Below are positions 33,916-36,416 of a stretch of DNA of 36,416 nucleotides, piece by piece. Position numbers and translations under genes: made by a program. The first letter of the stretch is position 1, and the number at the start of each line of letters is the position of its first letter. This stretch comes from Phycisphaerae bacterium (GTDB lineage Bacteria > Planctomycetota > Phycisphaerae > UBA1845 > PWPN01), in the NCBI GenBank assembly GCA_030372985.1, contig JAUCQB010000058.1:1-36416 (forward strand), given 5' to 3'. Under the pieces are notes generated by a model. The model saw only the letters and a list, made by a program, of their open reading frames with translations, was not told where the DNA came from and searched no databases.

Positions 33916-33957
33916 GCTCAGTTGTCAGCTCTCAGTGGTCATTTGTCAGCCGGCAGA
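33916..33957. repeat. Heptad array, six 7-bp units
   Basis: GCTCAGT, TGTCAGC, TCTCAGT, GGTCATT, TGTCAGC, CGGCAGA in exact 7-bp register; related to the array at 845-872 (shared TGTCAG core). Confidence 0.65.
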
Positions 33958-34016
33958 GCCGGAGCAGTGACTACTGAACCAGAGAGCATCCGCCTCCAGC
34001 GAGATTCGCGGTGGGG

Positions 34017-34181
34017 AACACGGACCACACGGAACCGCAACCCGGCCCCCTTCCGCGTATTCCGCGTATTCCGCGGTCATGCATGCGATCTCCGCAGGTC
34101 AGACATCCGGTCGTCCTCCGGAAAACTAGCTGCGTCCCCCGTTTCCGAGACCCAACAACCACAGAATACGCCGAGGACGCG
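34017..34181. repeat. Nonamer repeats in both orientations
   Basis: AACACGGAC, CACACGGAA (34017-34034), then TTCCGCGTA twice plus TTCCGCGGT (34051-34077), then GAATACGCC, GAGGACGCG (34164-34181) as an inverted partner. All have a 9-bp step. Confidence 0.6.
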
Positions 34182-34307
34182 GACAAATATGCCCTCCTTT
34201 TAGCACCTTTACCGATAATGGCTTCTGACCCCTTTCCCGGACCCACTGTCTCAACTCATTCACATTCTCCTTTCGCAGGTTGCTTGGCGCAATCCCCGTT
34301 TCCGGTC

Positions 34308-34334
34308 TTGTCCGGTCAGAGTCTCAGGTATAAT
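34308..34334 (+). promoter_or_regulatory. Promoter of the glycosidase-like gene
   Basis: Perfect TATAAT (34329-34334) with TTGTCC (34308-34313) 15 bp upstream; the spacing is shorter than ideal. Start codon is 78 bp downstream. Confidence 0.45.
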
Positions 34335-34412
34335 GAGGTCCCCCGTCAGTGAGGGGGGTTTCCAGGCTGTCGGTGAAACCGTAGGATGGTCACTCTATCG
34401 GAGGTGTCTCAG

Positions 34413-35408
34413 TTGCGTTTCCACAAGTATGCGTTCTTCATTCTGTCCGTATCGGTCTTGACATCCGCCATGGCAGCGACCGGACAGCGAGCGGTGCTGT
34501 CTGGGAAAGGTATGCCGTCGAAGCTCGGGCTGCTTTATCTGGACGGCGGGCGGCCGTCGGAGCATCTGCTCAGGCTCGTGGACGGCGGCAAGGTTCCGAT
34601 CATGAAGATCCCCGCCGGCGACTTCGCCAGACCCGATAGCCTGGGCCTTCGGCTCAAGAAGGCCAATCCCAAGGCGATTATCGTGGTCGGCGTTGGCGCT
34701 CAATCAAAGGAGATGAAGACCGACCGCGAGCCGGCCCAGGTCTATGAGGACTGGGCGAAAGAAAAGCAAGGCGACCTGCGCACCCTGGCGGCGCACAAAG
34801 ACAAGGTGGATTACCTCTCATTCATGCCGAACATGTGGGAGCCGAAAACACCGGAGCAGGCCGAGTGGTATTGCCGGTACATCGCCTACGCCGTGCCGAG
34901 GGTCGCCGAGATGGGCTTTCGCCCGATCATCCTGCAAAGCGGCGTGGGGGGCTTGCCGATCGAGCCGCAGATACTGAAGGCGATGGTCCCCGCGATGCGA
35001 ATCGCGAAGAAGTATGGCGGTGCATGGGCCTGTCACGGATACACCCTCGGCTACACCACCAACCCGAAACAGGAGAGCTACTACAGCCTTCGCTACCGCC
35101 GGGCGTACGACTACCTGAAGAAAGCCCATCGCGACGTGGCGGACCTGCCGATGATCCTGATGGAGGGCGGCGTGGACAAGGCCGGTAATCCGGATAAGGA
35201 CGGCTGGCAGGCGCGCGGCACGACGGAGAAGTATGGGCAGTGGCTGCGATGGTTCGATTCACAACTGCTCAAAGATCCGTACGTCCTGGGTGTGTGCCTC
35301 TTCAAGATCGGCAACGTGAATGAGTGGAAGTCCTTCGACTTGGATCCGATAGCCCCTTGGCTGGAAACATACCTTGGGGAAAAGGGGGCAAAACAGGGAC
35401 GTCGCTGA
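34413..35408 (+). CDS. Secreted TIM-barrel glycosidase-like protein
   Basis: A 331-residue exported protein of no certain family. The N-terminus (RFHKYAFFILSVSVLTSAMA) is a signal peptide. The body has the strand/helix rhythm of an (alpha/beta)8 barrel. FMPNMWEP (E143) resembles the Asn-Glu acid/base motif, and PMILMEGG (E251) the nucleophile strand, of clan GH-A glycosidases. The C-terminal third has WLRWFDSQLLKDPYVLGVCLF, typical of a barrel end. The start is decided by the ribosome site: GGAGG (34400-34404) is 8 nt before TTG 34413, while ATG 34386 has no site and would put nine polar residues before the signal. Probably acts on extracellular carbohydrate; substrate and activity unproven. 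Confidence 0.75.
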   Translation: MRFHKYAFFILSVSVLTSAMAATGQRAVLSGKGMPSKLGLLYLDGGRPSEHLLRLVDGGKVPIMKIPAGDFARPDSLGLRLKKANPKAIIVVGVGAQSKEMKTDREPAQVYEDWAKEKQGDLRTLAAHKDKVDYLSFMPNMWEPKTPEQAEWYCRYIAYAVPRVAEMGFRPIILQSGVGGLPIEPQILKAMVPAMRIAKKYGGAWACHGYTLGYTTNPKQESYYSLRYRRAYDYLKKAHRDVADLPMILMEGGVDKAGNPDKDGWQARGTTEKYGQWLRWFDSQLLKDPYVLGVCLFKIGNVNEWKSFDLDPIAPWLETYLGEKGAKQGRR

Positions 35409-35424
35409 TTGTCGGAGGATCAGC

Positions 35425-35449
35425 AAATCGGGGGACACCATACCGATTT
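35425..35449. repeat. REP-like hairpin, left of transposase
   Basis: Perfect 7-bp stem AAATCGG (35425-35431) / CCGATTT (35443-35449) with an 11-nt loop GGGACACCATA. Inverted partner of the hairpin at 36158-36182. Confidence 0.8.
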
Positions 35450-35491
35450 CTTGCCCTTGCCTTGGCGTCAACGTTCTTTTATGATGGCGTC

Positions 35492-36163
35492 ATGGCTCGG
35501 ATTGCACGAGTGGTTGTACCGGGTTATCCGCATCACATCACCCAGCGGGGGAACCGTCGGAAGCAGACGTTCTTCTGCGACGAGGACTACGTCGCCTATC
35601 TGGACCTGATGGCCGAGAGGTGCCAGCAATGCGGGGTTGAGGTCTGGGCCTACTGCCTCATGCCCAATCACGTCCACCTCATCGCCGTTCCGGCCTCGGA
35701 GGATGGACTGCGCCGGGCCATTGGCGAGGCTCATCGACAATACACGCGACGCGTCAACTTCCGCAAGAAGTGGCGCGGGCACCTGTGGCAAGGGCGTTTC
35801 GCCTCGTTCGTTCTCGATGATTACTATCTCTTTGCGGCCACGCGCTACGTCGAATGGAATCCCGTTCGTGCCGGCCTGGTCACTCGTCCCCAGGACTATC
35901 CCTGGAGCAGCGCCGCCGCTCACCTGAGCAAATCCGATGACCGGCTGGTCAAGGTCGCTCCCCTTCTGGCCATGATGAAAGACTGGCGAAGATTCCTCCG
36001 GCAATCCGCCCCCAACGATCTCCAGCCACAACTCCAACGCCACGAACGAACCGGACGCCCGCTCGGCAACCAGGCCTTCCTCACCCGACTCGAAGCCACC
36101 CTCAACCGCATCCTGACACCCCAAAAACCAGGCCGGAAACCAAAACAACGAAAGCCGAAATAG
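35492..36163 (+). CDS. REP-associated tyrosine transposase (Y1_Tnp, IS200-like)
   Basis: A 223-residue single-strand DNA transposase of the HUH superfamily (RAYT group). N-terminal PGYPHHITQRGNRRKQTFF is a family signature. The metal-binding HUH motif is H60-V-H62 in MPNHVHLIAVP; the catalytic tyrosine is Y84 in AHRQYTRRVN. WRGHLWQGRF and YVEWNPVRAGLV are further RAYT landmarks. The basic C-terminus (RTGRPLGN, KPGRKPKQRKPK) is typical. ATG 35492 starts exactly at the family N-terminus; no strong ribosome site is seen. The domain is intact, so it may be active. Its TAG stop lies in the left stem of the right-hand hairpin. Confidence 0.93.
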   Translation: MARIARVVVPGYPHHITQRGNRRKQTFFCDEDYVAYLDLMAERCQQCGVEVWAYCLMPNHVHLIAVPASEDGLRRAIGEAHRQYTRRVNFRKKWRGHLWQGRFASFVLDDYYLFAATRYVEWNPVRAGLVTRPQDYPWSSAAAHLSKSDDRLVKVAPLLAMMKDWRRFLRQSAPNDLQPQLQRHERTGRPLGNQAFLTRLEATLNRILTPQKPGRKPKQRKPK

Positions 36164-36182
36164 GTATGGTGTCCCCCTATTT
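36158..36182. repeat. REP-like hairpin, right of transposase
   Basis: Stem AAATAGG (36158-36164) / CCTATTT (36176-36182), loop TATGGTGTCCC, which is the exact reverse complement of the left hairpin loop. One stem base pair is changed on both sides relative to the left copy (C-G to A-T), so pairing is kept. Confidence 0.8.
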
Positions 36183-36365
36183 GAGCGGGCGGCGGCCGCG
36201 TACCTCGCTCGGCGCCGATACGGGTACCGCGCGAGCGAAGTGGCCAAGGTCCTCGGCTACACCTCTCACGGCGGAGTGCTGGACGGTGTCCGTCGAATCG
36301 AACAGGCCAACGCCCGCCTTCAGTCGCGCCTGAAAAAAGCAGAAACCGTGCTCGCTAGTAGCTAA
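36183..36365 (+). pseudogene. C-terminal fragment of a second RAYT-like transposase
   Basis: An uninterrupted frame of 60 codons to TAA (36363-36365), without its own start, in a different frame from the transposase gene. It contains YLARRRYGYRASEVAKVLGY followed by a helix-rich tail (GGVLDGVRRIEQANARLQSR), resembling the DnaA-like helix-turn-helix that ends larger REP-associated transposases. The 5' part is missing; it begins directly at the right hairpin. Confidence 0.6.
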
Positions 36366-36416
36366 ATGCGCTCTGACCCCATCGGTGAGTCGCGCCTGAA
36401 AAAAGCAGAAACCGTG
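36322..36416. repeat. 29-bp direct repeat at window end
   Basis: The 29 bases at 36322-36350 (starting AGTCGCGCC, ending AACCGTG) recur exactly at 36388-36416, 66 bp later. The second copy ends at the last base of the window, so the repeat may continue beyond it or mark an assembly end. Confidence 0.75.

Larger units (their letters stand above)
33842..34412. other. Long intergenic region with periodic repeats
   Basis: About 570 bp without a credible gene. It holds a 7-bp periodic array (33916-33957), a mosaic of 9-bp repeats in both orientations (34017-34181), and at its right end a promoter-like element. Open frames here (for example 33799-34203 plus) only trace the repeats. Confidence 0.6.
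35425..36182 (+). mobile_element. RAYT element bounded by inverted REP-like hairpins
   Basis: A 758-bp unit: left hairpin, transposase gene, right hairpin in opposite orientation. This is the arrangement of REP-associated tyrosine transposases with their cognate hairpins. It follows the glycosidase-like gene by 16 bp. Confidence 0.7.

Noticed and set aside
1..36416. tRNA or rRNA genes
   Set aside because: No cloverleaf with a T-arm motif and no rRNA-like stretch was recognised; the few TTCGA matches are inside coding sequences.

Overview
GC-rich window, densely coded on both strands, that looks like a chromosomal piece of a heterotrophic planctomycete (Phycisphaerae-like, possibly a metagenome contig). 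The pointers are a solitary type II secretion prepilin-like protein with a C-terminal DG/HV-type end, a Cys-type sulfatase with signal peptide, a PEP-CTERM protein, large secreted proteins with Cys-rich GACC modules and EF-hand (dockerin-like) C-termini, and an Na+/solute symporter with a signal peptide. This is inference from protein architecture; no rRNA or tRNA is present to confirm it.

Layout. 1-2952 (minus strand): aldolase, Gfo/Idh/MocA oxidoreductase and SDR dehydrogenase, a sugar-acid type catabolic operon, divergent from a FadR-type GntR regulator (3206) and its Na+/solute symporter (3925). 5938-8466: sulfatase and prepilin-like protein. 8821-9807 (minus): PocR-AraC regulator. 10120-15771: four tandem secreted paralogues sharing one ectodomain, the first with a PEP-CTERM anchor, the other three with Cys-rich modules plus dockerin-like ends; terminators follow the first and the last. 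15853-18416 (minus): D-threonine-aldolase-like PLP enzyme overlapping an aldehyde dehydrogenase. 18558-19673 (minus): exported protein with a CX4CH haem-like motif. 19908-28405 (plus): a small beta-rich protein, galE, lnt, a HEAT-repeat lipoprotein, mreD, mrdA (PBP2) and rodA, an envelope and cell-elongation cluster without mreC. 28589-29755: GntR-headed LacI-type regulator. 29839-31158 (minus): nucleotide-sugar dehydrogenase broken by an in-frame TAG, divergent from a DegT/DnrJ/EryC1 aminotransferase (31345). 32582-33841: NADP-type isocitrate dehydrogenase. 34413-35408: secreted glycosidase-like protein with a TTG start. 35425-36182: REP-associated tyrosine transposase flanked by two inverted, covarying hairpins, followed by the tail of a second such transposase and a 29-bp direct repeat at the window edge.

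How it fits together: the left half is carbohydrate scavenging (sulfatase, surface-attached ectodomains, symporter, dehydrogenases and aldolase under local GntR and AraC control). The right half is envelope building (lipoprotein maturation, rod-shape peptidoglycan synthesis, nucleotide sugars) plus central metabolism. The main surprises are the module-swapped paralogue array, the interrupted dehydrogenase, the covarying hairpins around the transposase, and several degenerate 7-bp and 9-bp periodic repeats confined to intergenic DNA.
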